Source: Prevotella sp. (lineage in GTDB: Bacteria > Bacteroidota > Bacteroidia > Bacteroidales > Bacteroidaceae). Taken from it: a stretch of DNA of 13,629 bases. The position numbers and the translations under genes are program-made. The DNA is taken from NCBI GenBank assembly GCA_017424205.1, contig JAFPAS010000270.1, positions 1-13,629 on the forward strand, written 5' to 3'. The stretch's first letter is position 1. Each line of letters opens with the position of its first letter. This document shows, piece by piece, positions 1 to 7,745 of this stretch. The notes below the pieces were generated by a model. That model saw only the letters and a list, made by a program, of their open reading frames with translations, was not told where the DNA came from and searched no databases.

Positions 1-588
1 CCAGCAATCATCGCATTCTTCATCTTCCTCATCGCAGGTAACGCTGAAGCAAATAGAGGTCCTTTCGACCTTGCTGAAGCTGAGTCAGAGCTTACCGCAG
101 GATATCACACAGAATACTCTGGTATGGGATTCGGTTTCTATTACCTCGCAGAATTCCTTAACCTGTTCATCGTTGCCGGCGTAACAACACTCATCTTCCT
201 CGGAGGATGGTGCCCAATACACATCGGCGTAGAGGGATTCGATACAGTCATGGACTATATCCCAGGCATCGTTTGGTTCCTTGGAAAAGCATTTGCTGTA
301 GTATGGCTCCTTATGTGGATAAAATGGACATTCCCACGTCTGCGTATCGACCAGATACTTAACCTCGAATGGAAATACCTTATGCCTGTAGCACTGTTCA
401 ACCTTATACTTATGACTACATGCGTAGCATTCGGATGGACAGGCAACATCGGCGTTGGAATCGTAGTAGCTGCCATCATACTTGGAGTGCTCGCAATTAT
501 AGCTTGCAGAGCTATCAAGTTCCGCACAGCATTCGGCAAGGCACAGGAACTTGTCGGCGCTGATATCGCTACAAAAACAGACAAATAA
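1..588 (+). CDS. nuoH: NADH-quinone oxidoreductase subunit H (NuoH), C-terminal part, truncated by window start
   Basis: This is the last 195 codons of NuoH, read in frame from base 1 to the TAA at 586-588; the N-terminal part lies outside the window. NuoH is the membrane subunit that joins the peripheral and membrane arms of complex I and forms much of the quinone-binding cavity. The identifying stretch is [20 protein letters not shown] followed by [14 protein letters not shown], matching the conserved cytoplasmic loop (PFD-EAE-EL--GYH-EYSGM) that lines the quinone pocket. Several hydrophobic helices follow ([65 protein letters not shown]). The protein ends in a short charged tail. It is the first gene seen of an operon running through nuoN; 112 bases separate it from nuoI. 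Confidence 0.97.
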   Translation, partial: PAIIAFFIFLIAGNAEANRGPFDLAEAESELTAGYHTEYSGMGFGFYYLAEFLNLFIVAGVTTLIFLGGWCPIHIGVEGFDTVMDYIPGIVWFLGKAFAVVWLLMWIKWTFPRLRIDQILNLEWKYLMPVALFNLILMTTCVAFGWTGNIGVGIVVAAIILGVLAIIACRAIKFRTAFGKAQELVGADIATKTDK

Positions 589-653
589 TTTTCTTGGGAA
601 ATATCTGTCAGCGACATAGGAATATTGCACACGACACTTCAGCGGCAAAACCT

Positions 654-704
654 ATGACGACAGACGAAAAACAAAAGAAACCAGAAAAGAAACAAAGACA
701 ATGA
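654..704 (+). other. 16-codon mini-ORF overlapping the nuoI start by ATGA
   Basis: In the nuoH-nuoI spacer an ATG at 654 opens a 16-codon frame, MTTDEKQKKPEKKQRQ, whose TGA (702-704) overlaps the nuoI ATG (701-703) as ATGA, the classic geometry for translational coupling. The peptide is highly polar, with six lysines and one arginine in 16 residues. The spacer is purine-rich just before nuoI, so Lys/Glu/Gln codons are expected by chance and the frame may not be translated. It is not an N-terminal extension of NuoI, because it is in a different frame. It could be a leader peptide, a remnant, or chance. Confidence 0.25.
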
Positions 705-1264
705 CAAAAAAGAAATCATATTTCGGAGGCGCTCTGGCTGGCATCAAAACGCTGCTCACAGGAATGGATATTACCATGGGCGAGTATGCTACAAGAAAGA
801 TAACAGAGCAATATCCAGAAAACCGCAAGACTCAGCACATTGCTGAACGTCATCGTGGCACACTTGTCATGCCACACGATGAAAACGGCAATAACAAGTG
901 TACAGCATGTACACTGTGCGAGAAAGCATGTCCAAATGGCAGCATAAAGATTCTTTCGCAGATGGTAACAACTGCAGACGGAAAGAAAAAGAAACTGCTC
1001 ACAGACTACATGTACGACCTCGGCGATTGCATGTTCTGTCAGTTGTGCGTTAACGCATGCCCACAGAACGCTATTGAGTTCGTAAAAGATTTTGAAAATG
1101 CAGTGTTTAACCGTAACGCTCTGAAGCAGCACCTCAATGTTCCACCAACAGAAGAGGAGCTAGCACAGTATGCTGAAAATGCAAAACAGGCTGCAGCAAA
1201 GGCAGCTGAAGCTGCAAAACAAGCAGAAACAGCAAGCGGAAACGACAAAAAGGAGGAGAAATAA
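701..1264 (+). CDS. nuoI: NADH-quinone oxidoreductase subunit I (NuoI), 8Fe-8S ferredoxin-like subunit
   Basis: NuoI carries two [4Fe-4S] clusters (N6a and N6b) that pass electrons towards the N2 cluster and quinone site; it sits on the cytoplasmic side against NuoH. The 187-residue protein shows two ferredoxin motifs: CTACTLCEKACP (C67, C70, C73, C77) and CMFCQLCVNACP (C110, C113, C116, C120), the usual CxxCxxCxxxCP pair. The N-terminal SYFGGALAGIKTLLTGM is the usual amphipathic membrane-contact region. After about residue 148 the protein continues as an Ala/Lys/Glu/Gln-rich tail ending KKEEK, probably helical and not part of the cluster fold. The start is the first ATG giving the normal NuoI N-terminus. 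The codons for the C-terminal KEEK also form an AGGAGG for the next gene, which begins 3 bases after the stop. Confidence 0.97.
   Translation: MTKKKSYFGGALAGIKTLLTGMDITMGEYATRKITEQYPENRKTQHIAERHRGTLVMPHDENGNNKCTACTLCEKACPNGSIKILSQMVTTADGKKKKLLTDYMYDLGDCMFCQLCVNACPQNAIEFVKDFENAVFNRNALKQHLNVPPTEEELAQYAENAKQAAAKAAEAAKQAETASGNDKKEEK
1248..1264 (+). promoter_or_regulatory. Strong Shine-Dalgarno sequence for nuoJ inside the nuoI 3' end
   Basis: AGGAGG at 1251-1256 lies 11 nt before the nuoJ ATG (1268). It is part of a 17-nt block, AAAAGGAGGAGAAATAA, that encodes the C-terminal Lys-Glu-Glu-Lys-stop of NuoI. Exactly the same 17 nt, at the same distance, stands before nuoK. Other starts in this window (nuoL, nuoM, nuoN, nhaD, the acyl-CoA synthetase, prfB) have no such sequence, as is normal for Bacteroidota. 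Confidence 0.6.
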
Positions 1265-1267
1265 CAC

Positions 1268-1792
1268 ATGGACAACATTATTGTTTTCGCTATTCTTGCA
1301 GCTGTAATCCTCGTTGCTGCGATAGCATCAGTAATCACTACACGAATTATGCGTGCTGTAACAGCATTGCTCTTCGTGCTATTCGCCATAGCAGGCATGT
1401 ATTTCCTCCTCGGATATACATACCTCGGAGCAGCACAGCTCAGCATCTATGCTGGCGGTATGACAATGATATATATCTTTGCTATACAGCTTGTGTCAAA
1501 ACAGAAACTTCAGAACTTCAAAGAGAAAATTAACATGAAGCGCTTTATAACAGGCTTCATCGTAGCTCTCTTTGGTGCCGCTACAGTCATAACTGTACAG
1601 CTGAAGAGCTTCTTCTTTGAGAAATTCTTCACACAGACAGACACAGAGGTTTCTATGGATTATATCGGTACAGCACTCGTAGGCTCAGGAAAATATCAGC
1701 ATGTCCTGGCATTCGAGTTCATCTCACTGTTCCTCTTAGCATGTATAATCGGAGGACTCGTTGTTTCACGTAATCAAAAGGAGGAGAAATAA
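1268..1792 (+). CDS. nuoJ: NADH-quinone oxidoreductase subunit J (NuoJ)
   Basis: NuoJ is a small integral-membrane subunit in the middle of the complex I membrane arm. Its third helix, with a pi-bulge, is thought to couple quinone chemistry to the proton channels. The 174-residue product has five predicted membrane helices (about residues 3-25, 29-49, 53-77, 92-111 and 145-168). The signature YLGAAQLSIYAGGMTMIYIF contains the conserved Y61 and the AGG around the TM3 bulge, the equivalent of Y59 in E. coli NuoJ. Between TM4 and TM5 is a short loop (about residues 112-144). It starts 3 bases after nuoI and ends 3 bases before nuoK, so the three genes are tightly coupled. The C-terminal KEEK codons supply the nuoK Shine-Dalgarno. 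Confidence 0.95.
   Translation: MDNIIVFAILAAVILVAAIASVITTRIMRAVTALLFVLFAIAGMYFLLGYTYLGAAQLSIYAGGMTMIYIFAIQLVSKQKLQNFKEKINMKRFITGFIVALFGAATVITVQLKSFFFEKFFTQTDTEVSMDYIGTALVGSGKYQHVLAFEFISLFLLACIIGGLVVSRNQKEEK
1776..1792 (+). promoter_or_regulatory. Strong Shine-Dalgarno sequence for nuoK inside the nuoJ 3' end
   Basis: AGGAGG at 1779-1784 lies 11 nt before the nuoK ATG (1796), inside a second copy of AAAAGGAGGAGAAATAA that encodes the NuoJ C-terminal KEEK and its stop. The identity in sequence and spacing with the nuoI/nuoJ junction suggests either duplication of the junction or selection for the same initiation signal. Confidence 0.6.
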
Positions 1793-1795
1793 GAT

Positions 1796-2104
1796 ATGGT
1801 ACCAGTACAATGTTTCATCGTGCTTAGCGCAATATTATTCTTCATCGGAGTATTCGGGTTCGTGACACGACGCAATCTTATAGCAATGCTTGTATCTGTA
1901 GAGCTCATACTGAACGCTGTTGACCTCAATTTCGCAGCATTCTGCCGACTGCTTCACCCAGAGCACATGGAGGGATTCTTCTTTACTCTGTTCTCTATTG
2001 GCGTGAGCGCTGCAGAAAGTGCTGTAGCTATTGCTATCATCATCAATGTCTACAGACATTTCAAGTCTGACACAGTAGACTCGATCAAGAATCTTAAGAA
2101 ATAA
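1796..2104 (+). CDS. nuoK: NADH-quinone oxidoreductase subunit K (NuoK)
   Basis: NuoK, related to MrpC, is a three-helix membrane subunit of complex I that lies between NuoJ and the antiporter-like subunits and contributes to the hydrophilic axis. The 102-residue length is normal. The two functional glutamates are present: E36 in TM2 (LVSVELILNA), with the same numbering as E. coli, and E74 in TM3 (VSAAESAVAIAI), equivalent to E. coli E72. The loop RLLHPEHMEGFFF and a basic C-terminal tail (RHFKSDTVDSIKNLKK) complete it. It begins 3 bases after nuoJ and is followed by nuoL after 30 bases with no visible ribosome-binding site. Confidence 0.97.
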   Translation: MVPVQCFIVLSAILFFIGVFGFVTRRNLIAMLVSVELILNAVDLNFAAFCRLLHPEHMEGFFFTLFSIGVSAAESAVAIAIIINVYRHFKSDTVDSIKNLKK

Positions 2105-2134
2105 ATGTCAAACCTATTTTAATTATATAAGACA

Positions 2135-4147
2135 ATGGAATTTAGCTATACAATAGGCATCTTACTCCTGCCTCTACTTTCATTTCTCGTGATAGGTTTG
2201 CCAGACCTTGCAGGTAAGAAATATGCATGGTCACATAAAGTTGCAGGCCTTATAGGTACAGTAACACTCGGTGTTGTAACAGCATTAAGCTACTACACAG
2301 CATTTGAGTACTTCACAATGCCAAGAGCTACAGACGGCACATTCCTGACATTTGTGCCATACAATTACACTTGGCTCCCTCTTGGTAATCTTCACTTTGA
2401 CTTAGGCATCTTGCTTGACCCAATCTCTGTCATGATGCTCATAGTCATATCAACAGTATCGCTCATGGTACACATATATTCTTTCGGATATATGCACGGC
2501 GAGAAAGGCTTCCAAAGATACTACGCTTTCCTTTCTCTCTTCACCATGTCAATGCTCGGACTGGTTCTCGCAACAAACATCTTCCAGATGTACATGTTCT
2601 GGGAGCTTGTAGGTGTCAGCTCTTATCTCCTGATCGGATTCTACTACACACTGCACGACGCTGTACATGCTTCTAAGAAAGCATTCATCGTAACACGTTT
2701 TGCCGATATGTTCTTCCTCGTTGGTATCCTCATATTTGGATACTACACAGGCTCATTTAATTTCTCTTTCACCGGAACAGAAATTAAAGTAGCTGAGGGA
2801 ATGACAGCATTCACAACATGCGATGCAGCACGTGCTGCAGCTACAGGCGGATTAATCCTACCTACAGCACTTGTGCTGATGTTTATCGGTGGTGCAGGTA
2901 AGTCTGCAATGTTCCCGCTTCATATTTGGCTTCCTGATGCTATGGAGGGTCCAACACCTGTATCTGCTCTCATTCACGCAGCTACCATGGTTGTTGCAGG
3001 TGTAATTCAGGTTGCACGTCTCTTCCCATTATGGATAGAATATGCTCCAGAAGCAATGGATATCATCGTAGGAGTAGGCGCATTCACAGCATTCTATGCA
3101 GCAGCCATAGCATGTGCACAGAGCGACATCAAGCGTGTACTTGCTTTCTCTACTATCTCACAGATAGCATTTATGATGGTTGCTCTTGGTGTTTGTCTGC
3201 CAGGACATCATGGTGCAGTTCTTGACAATCATGCACAACTCGGCTACATGGCATCACTCTTCCACCTCTTCACACATGCTATGTTCAAGGCATGTCTGTT
3301 CCTTGGTGCAGGATGTATCATCCATGCTGTACACTCAAACGAGATGTCTGCTATGGGTGGTCTGAAGAAATACATGCCTGTAACACACGCAACATTCCTC
3401 ATTTCATGTCTTGCTATCGCTGGTATTCCTTTCTTCTCAGGCTTCAGCTCTAAGGACGAAATCATTACAGCCTGCTTTGAATACTCTCCTGTATGCGGCT
3501 GGTGGATGACAGGTGTAGCAGCAATGACAGCTTTCTATATGTTCCGTCTATACTACGGTATATTCTGGGGAACAGAGAATAAGGAATTACATGCTCACCA
3601 CACACCTCACGAAGCACCACTTACAATGACATTCCCACTGATATTCCTCAGTGTAATCACTGTCGGTGTAGGTATATTCACTACACTTGGCGGATTCCTC
3701 AATTGGGAGTGGGCAAGTTTCGGTTCACTTATCAGCGCAGCTGGCACATCATACACGATACATTTCAATCCGCAGATTGCTGCCACATCAACAATCATCG
3801 CAATAGTAGCTATTGGTCTTGCAACATACATCTTTAAGGGTGAGACTCAGCCTATCGCAGAGAAAATGTACAAGACAGCACCACGTCTCCATCGTTGGGC
3901 ATACAAGCGCTTCTACATGGACGAAGTTTACATGTTTGTAACACACAAGATTCTTTTCCGTTTTGTATCTAAGCCTGTGGCATGGATTGACGAGAAGATC
4001 ATCAACGGCTTCATTGATTTCACAGCATGGGGAGCAAATGAGGGTGGCGAAAGCATCCGCAACTGCCAGTCAGGCGATGTACGTCACTATGCCGTATGGT
4101 TCATAACAGGTGCAGTAACACTTACATTAATTCTCCTGGCAATATAA
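2135..4147 (+). CDS. nuoL: NADH-quinone oxidoreductase subunit L (NuoL), distal antiporter-like proton channel
   Basis: NuoL is the outermost antiporter-like subunit of complex I and forms a proton channel; its C-terminal extension includes the long lateral helix that runs along the membrane arm. The 670 residues are somewhat longer than E. coli NuoL (613). Diagnostic parts are E157 in TM5 (FQMYMFWELVGVSSYLLIGF), K256 in TM7 (GAGKSAMFPLHIWLPDAMEG, then PTPVSALIHAATMVVAGV), SDIKRVLAFSTISQIAFMMV, and GFSSKDEI in TM12 with its conserved lysine. A short membrane segment at the very end (HYAVWFITGAVTLTLILLAI) is the usual terminal anchor after the lateral helix. All expected charged channel residues appear intact. 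The gap to nuoM (181 bases) is much longer than the other gaps in this operon. Confidence 0.97.
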   Translation: MEFSYTIGILLLPLLSFLVIGLPDLAGKKYAWSHKVAGLIGTVTLGVVTALSYYTAFEYFTMPRATDGTFLTFVPYNYTWLPLGNLHFDLGILLDPISVMMLIVISTVSLMVHIYSFGYMHGEKGFQRYYAFLSLFTMSMLGLVLATNIFQMYMFWELVGVSSYLLIGFYYTLHDAVHASKKAFIVTRFADMFFLVGILIFGYYTGSFNFSFTGTEIKVAEGMTAFTTCDAARAAATGGLILPTALVLMFIGGAGKSAMFPLHIWLPDAMEGPTPVSALIHAATMVVAGVIQVARLFPLWIEYAPEAMDIIVGVGAFTAFYAAAIACAQSDIKRVLAFSTISQIAFMMVALGVCLPGHHGAVLDNHAQLGYMASLFHLFTHAMFKACLFLGAGCIIHAVHSNEMSAMGGLKKYMPVTHATFLISCLAIAGIPFFSGFSSKDEIITACFEYSPVCGWWMTGVAAMTAFYMFRLYYGIFWGTENKELHAHHTPHEAPLTMTFPLIFLSVITVGVGIFTTLGGFLNWEWASFGSLISAAGTSYTIHFNPQIAATSTIIAIVAIGLATYIFKGETQPIAEKMYKTAPRLHRWAYKRFYMDEVYMFVTHKILFRFVSKPVAWIDEKIINGFIDFTAWGANEGGESIRNCQSGDVRHYAVWFITGAVTLTLILLAI

Positions 4148-4328
4148 AAAATTTAGAGAAAGAGACAGGGCATCATTAGCAGAACAAGAATACAAGGATG
4201 CAAAATCTATGTGGATAGACAAGCTGAACACATACAATATCCATTAATGAAATTCTGCCCCAAGTATCTATCGAAATCATCTCAGATGATGCCAGACTCT
4301 TCTTTAATAAAGCAAATATCAAACAAAA
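4148..4328 (+). other. Long nuoL-nuoM spacer, no gene recognised
   Basis: This 181-base spacer breaks an otherwise compact gene series. I see no TAnnTTTG promoter box and no hairpin with a T-run. A small odd palindrome, ATCATCT-C-AGATGAT (4276-4290), is the only symmetrical element. Short frames such as MWIDKLNTYNIH (ATG at 4209) have no support. An open frame beginning GTG at 4211 runs into nuoM out of frame and is rejected as a gene. It may be an eroded gene remnant or a post-transcriptional element. Confidence 0.4.
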
Positions 4329-5813
4329 ATGAATATACTATCATTATTCGTAGTAATCCCACTCCTGACAATGTTAGGACTTTGGGCAGCACGCAACATC
4401 AATCAGGTGCGTGGTGTGATGGTGACCGGCGCTACAGCGCTTCTGGCACTATCAGCATGGCTGACGATATATTTCATTGGCGAGCGTGCAGCAGGCAACA
4501 CAGCCGAGATGCTTCTCACATCGTCAATTGAATGGTTTCCGTCACTTAACATCTGCTATGCAGTAGGTGTTGACGGCATTTCTGTAGTGATGCTGCTTCT
4601 TTCGAGCATTATTGTCTTTACAGGCACATTTGCTACATGGCAGCTAAAGAACATGCCAAAGGAATTTTTCCTTTGGTTCACCCTTCTTTCTACAGGTGTA
4701 TACGGATTCTTCATTACCATTGATCTTTTCTCGATGTTCATGTTCTATGAGGTAGCCCTTATCCCTATGTATCTTCTCATTGGCTACTGGGGTTCTGGCA
4801 ACAAGGAATATGCAGCAATGAAGCTTACCCTTATGCTTATGGGAGGTTCAGCACTGATCATCCTTGGTCTTGTAGGCATCTACTTCTTCAATGGAGCTAC
4901 CACAATGAATATACTTGATATAGCACACAACAACTGCATTCCAGCAGACATACAGAATGTGCTTTTCCCATTTGTATTCATTGGTTTCGGTGTTCTTGGA
5001 GCGCTTTTCCCATTCCACACATGGTCACCAATCGGTCATGGTTGTGCCCCAACATCTGTATCAATGCTTCATGCAGGCGTATTGATGAAGCTTGGCGGCT
5101 ACGGCTGTTTCCGTATTGCAATGTTCCTTCTTCCAAGTGCAGCTAACGAACTGGCATGGATATTCCTTATCCTTACTACTATTTCAGTTGTATATGGTGC
5201 ATTCTCTGCCTGCGTGCAGACAGACCTCAAGTTCATCAATGCCTATTCATCAGTATCTCACTGTGGCCTTGTGCTCTTCGCGCTTCTCATGATGACCAAG
5301 ACAGCATGCACAGGTGCTATACTTCAGATGTTATCACATGGTTTGATGACAGCATTGTTCTTTGCACTTATCGGTATGATATACGGCCGTACACATACTC
5401 GCGACATCCGCAAGTTAGGCGGTCTGATGAAGATAATGCCATTCCTTTCTGTTGGTTATGTCATAGCAGGTCTTGCAAACCTTGGTCTTCCAGGTTTCTC
5501 AGGCTTTATCGCAGAGATGACAATCTTCGTAGGTTCATTTGAGAATGCAGATACTTTCCATCGTTGCTGTACAATCATTGCTTGTACTTCAATTGTAGTG
5601 ACAGCTGTATACATTCTCCGTACAGTAGGTTTCATTCTCTTTGAGAAAGTTGCTGATCCACATTATGAGACTCTCACCGATGCAACTTGGGACGAGCGTT
5701 TCACTGTAGCATGCCTTATATTCTGTGTTGCAGCACTCGGTTCATTCCCACTTTGGGCAAGCAACGTCATCGACGGAGCGGTAGGCAATATTCTTAACGT
5801 CGTTTCTTTGTAA
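4329..5813 (+). CDS. nuoM: NADH-quinone oxidoreductase subunit M (NuoM), antiporter-like channel with altered TM7
   Basis: NuoM is the middle antiporter-like subunit of the complex I membrane arm, and its 494-residue length is normal. E141 of TM5 is present (FSMFMFYEVALIPMYLLIGY), as are the TM8 lysine K254 (MLHAGVLMKLGGYG) and the TM12 glutamate E396 (GLPGFSGFIAEMTIF). TM7 is unusual. Where typical NuoM reads like K-V-P-M-x-P-[LF]-H-x-W-L-P-D-A-H, this protein reads GVLGALFPFHTWSPIGHG, with leucine (L223) at the place of the channel lysine (E. coli K234) and no WLPDAH. The gene is otherwise intact, so this looks like a lineage variant and not decay. The ATG at 4329 gives the usual N-terminus (MNILSLFVVIPLLTMLGL). 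nuoN follows after 12 bases. Confidence 0.96.
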   Translation: MNILSLFVVIPLLTMLGLWAARNINQVRGVMVTGATALLALSAWLTIYFIGERAAGNTAEMLLTSSIEWFPSLNICYAVGVDGISVVMLLLSSIIVFTGTFATWQLKNMPKEFFLWFTLLSTGVYGFFITIDLFSMFMFYEVALIPMYLLIGYWGSGNKEYAAMKLTLMLMGGSALIILGLVGIYFFNGATTMNILDIAHNNCIPADIQNVLFPFVFIGFGVLGALFPFHTWSPIGHGCAPTSVSMLHAGVLMKLGGYGCFRIAMFLLPSAANELAWIFLILTTISVVYGAFSACVQTDLKFINAYSSVSHCGLVLFALLMMTKTACTGAILQMLSHGLMTALFFALIGMIYGRTHTRDIRKLGGLMKIMPFLSVGYVIAGLANLGLPGFSGFIAEMTIFVGSFENADTFHRCCTIIACTSIVVTAVYILRTVGFILFEKVADPHYETLTDATWDERFTVACLIFCVAALGSFPLWASNVIDGAVGNILNVVSL

Positions 5814-5825
5814 TAGTATAGAAAA

Positions 5826-7268
5826 ATGAATTACATACAGTTTTTTGACATGGTACCCGAGGCAATCCTCGTAGCCATACTGATTATAACATTCATTGCT
5901 GACTTTGCCAGCCACGGCAAGTCAGAACGCAACTGGTTTAACCCTCTTGTCAGCGCAATGCTGTTTGCAGGAACAGTTGCCACCTTGTGCTTTGCGGAGA
6001 AAGAGGCGTTCCTCTTTGGCGGAGCATACATCAGCACTGCAGCCAACACAATGATGAAGGCAATACTTGGCGCTGGCACAGTAATAGTTGTACTTCAGAG
6101 CAAGAAATGGCTCTCTGGAGTTGAGACTCGCAAGATAGAAGGAGAGTTTTACATGCTGACAATATCAACACTGCTTGGTATGTACATGATGATGAGCGCT
6201 GGTTCATTCCTTATGTTCTTCCTTGGTCTTGAAACAGCCAGTGTTCCATTGGCATGTATGGTAGCTCTTGACAAGCAGCGCCGCGACTCAGCAGAAGCAG
6301 CTGCGAAGTTCATCCTTACTGCAACATTCTCAAGCGGTGTAATGCTTTATGGCATTTCTCTGCTTTACGGAGCAGTAGGCACACTCTACTTCGCAGACTT
6401 CACTGCAGTTCTTACAGCAACACCAATGACCATCTGTGGTCTTGTATTCTTTGTTGCTGGTCTCGGATTTAAGATTTCTCTTGTGCCATTCCATTTCTGG
6501 ACAGCCGACACATACCAGGGTGCACCAACAACTGTCACAGGTTATCTTAGTGTAATCTCTAAGGGCGCAGCTTCATTTACATTGGCAGTACTGCTGATGC
6601 GTGTGTTTGCTCCAATGGTAGAATACTGGGAGACACTGATGTACATCCTCATTGTTCTCTCAATCACAATCGGCAACCTCATGGCTATCCGCCAGACAGA
6701 GCTGAAACGCTTCATGGCATTCTCTTCAATCTCACAGGCTGGCTACATCATGCTTGCTATCATAGGTGCTAACTATGCAGCAAGTCTCTCAGCACTCATG
6801 TACTATGTGCTTGTATACATCGTAGCCAACATGTGTGTCTTTGCTATTATCTCTGTAGTAGAGCAGAATAACAACGGCAAGACTGAGATTGCTGACTACA
6901 ACGGATTCTACGGTACGAACCCAAAACTGGCGTTCCTCATGACACTTGCATTGTTCTCTCTTGGTGGTATTCCTCCATTTGCAGGTATGTTCTCTAAATT
7001 CTTTGTATTCCTTGCATCAGTCAATGGCGAAGGAAACAACTGGATGCCATACCTCATCATGTTCATTGCACTTGTCAATACAGTAGTGTCACTCTATTAC
7101 TATCTGCTCATCGTAAAAGCAATGTATGTTAATAAGAGCGACAATCCTCTGCCAACATTCAAGAGCGACTGCTACACACGCCTTACATTATTTATCTGCG
7201 TAGCAGGCATACTCCTCTTCGGAATCTTCAGCTGCATATATGAAGCAATCTTCGCTACTGTAGCATAA
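5826..7268 (+). CDS. nuoN: NADH-quinone oxidoreductase subunit N (NuoN), proximal antiporter-like channel
   Basis: NuoN is the antiporter-like subunit closest to NuoK in complex I. The 480-residue product has about fourteen membrane helices. Key residues are present: E136 in TM5 (FLMFFLGLETASVPLACMVA), K216 in TM7 (AGLGFKISLVPFHFWTADTY, then QGAPTTVTGYLS), K246 in TM8 (LSVISKGAASF), and a TM12 lysine in GGIPPFAGMFSKFFVF. RQTELKRFMAFSSISQAGYI matches the conserved loop before the later helices. It is the last gene of the operon, as usual for nuo clusters. A strong hairpin terminator begins about 50 bases after its stop. Confidence 0.97.
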   Translation: MNYIQFFDMVPEAILVAILIITFIADFASHGKSERNWFNPLVSAMLFAGTVATLCFAEKEAFLFGGAYISTAANTMMKAILGAGTVIVVLQSKKWLSGVETRKIEGEFYMLTISTLLGMYMMMSAGSFLMFFLGLETASVPLACMVALDKQRRDSAEAAAKFILTATFSSGVMLYGISLLYGAVGTLYFADFTAVLTATPMTICGLVFFVAGLGFKISLVPFHFWTADTYQGAPTTVTGYLSVISKGAASFTLAVLLMRVFAPMVEYWETLMYILIVLSITIGNLMAIRQTELKRFMAFSSISQAGYIMLAIIGANYAASLSALMYYVLVYIVANMCVFAIISVVEQNNNGKTEIADYNGFYGTNPKLAFLMTLALFSLGGIPPFAGMFSKFFVFLASVNGEGNNWMPYLIMFIALVNTVVSLYYYLLIVKAMYVNKSDNPLPTFKSDCYTRLTLFICVAGILLFGIFSCIYEAIFATVA

Positions 7269-7321
7269 GATACGAATAACAAGCAATAAAAACATATTGA
7301 AAGGGTTTCCAACCCATTATA

Positions 7322-7365
7322 AAAAAACATCGCAGATCAGAATATTCTGGTTTGCGATGTTTTTT
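7322..7365. terminator. Long bidirectional hairpin terminator at the end of the nuo operon
   Basis: AAAAAACATCGCA (7322-7334) pairs perfectly with TGCGATGTTTTTT (7353-7365). The intervening bases continue the stem (GATCAGAAT with ATTCTGGTT) with only two G-T wobbles, giving arms of about 22 nt and almost no loop. It has a T-run on the + side and A-run on the other, so it can terminate transcription from either direction. It lies 53 bases after the nuoN stop. Confidence 0.9.
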
Positions 7366-7745
7366 ATATCTATATTTTTCTTATAGAAGAATAATCTCTA
7401 AGCGGAAATAATGGTAAAGAAGAAAAGAAATACATCAAACAATGCGTCATGAGTAATTCATGAGAGAACAAACAATAAGAAAAGAAGAACAGGCCTTTAA
7501 TTATAATTCAGCTGAAAGATTACTGCCAGCACACGGTGACACAACATAAGAATAAAAACGCATTAGCCAAAAGACAAAGCAATTAGCAGATAACATAAAA
7601 AACATAATCAGTACGAGCACATAAAATAACACAATATTCAGAAAAGCAAGAAAGCATTCTAGCATACAGAAGATAAGCCCGTGTTACATTATATAGACAA
7701 CCCAGAATTGATAATATAGAGACACAACTTACATATCAATATCAC
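7366..7745. other. AT-rich gene-free stretch between two terminators
   Basis: No frame of useful length or recognisable RNA gene is seen in these 380 bases, and neither strand has a TAnnTTTG promoter box that I could find. Small symmetrical elements are present: a direct repeat TCATGAG (7447-7453 and 7458-7464), AATTATAATT (7499-7508) and TTCAGCTGAA (7507-7516). All are plausible by chance in such AT-rich DNA. The stretch is bounded on both sides by terminators of convergent units, so it is probably a transcriptional boundary. Confidence 0.5.

Noticed and set aside
85..648. Long open frame on the minus strand opposite nuoH
   Set aside because: It lies opposite the clearly conserved nuoH, and its Cys/Tyr-rich product is what antisense reading of a membrane-protein gene gives.
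4211..4531. 106-codon frame beginning with GTG in the nuoL-nuoM spacer
   Set aside because: Two thirds of it overlaps the conserved 5' end of nuoM in another frame, and the peptide shows no family features.
7303..7315. GGGTT-tcc-AACCC hairpin after nuoN as a terminator
   Set aside because: The stem is only five pairs and is followed by A-rich sequence, not a T-run; the large hairpin a few bases later explains termination.
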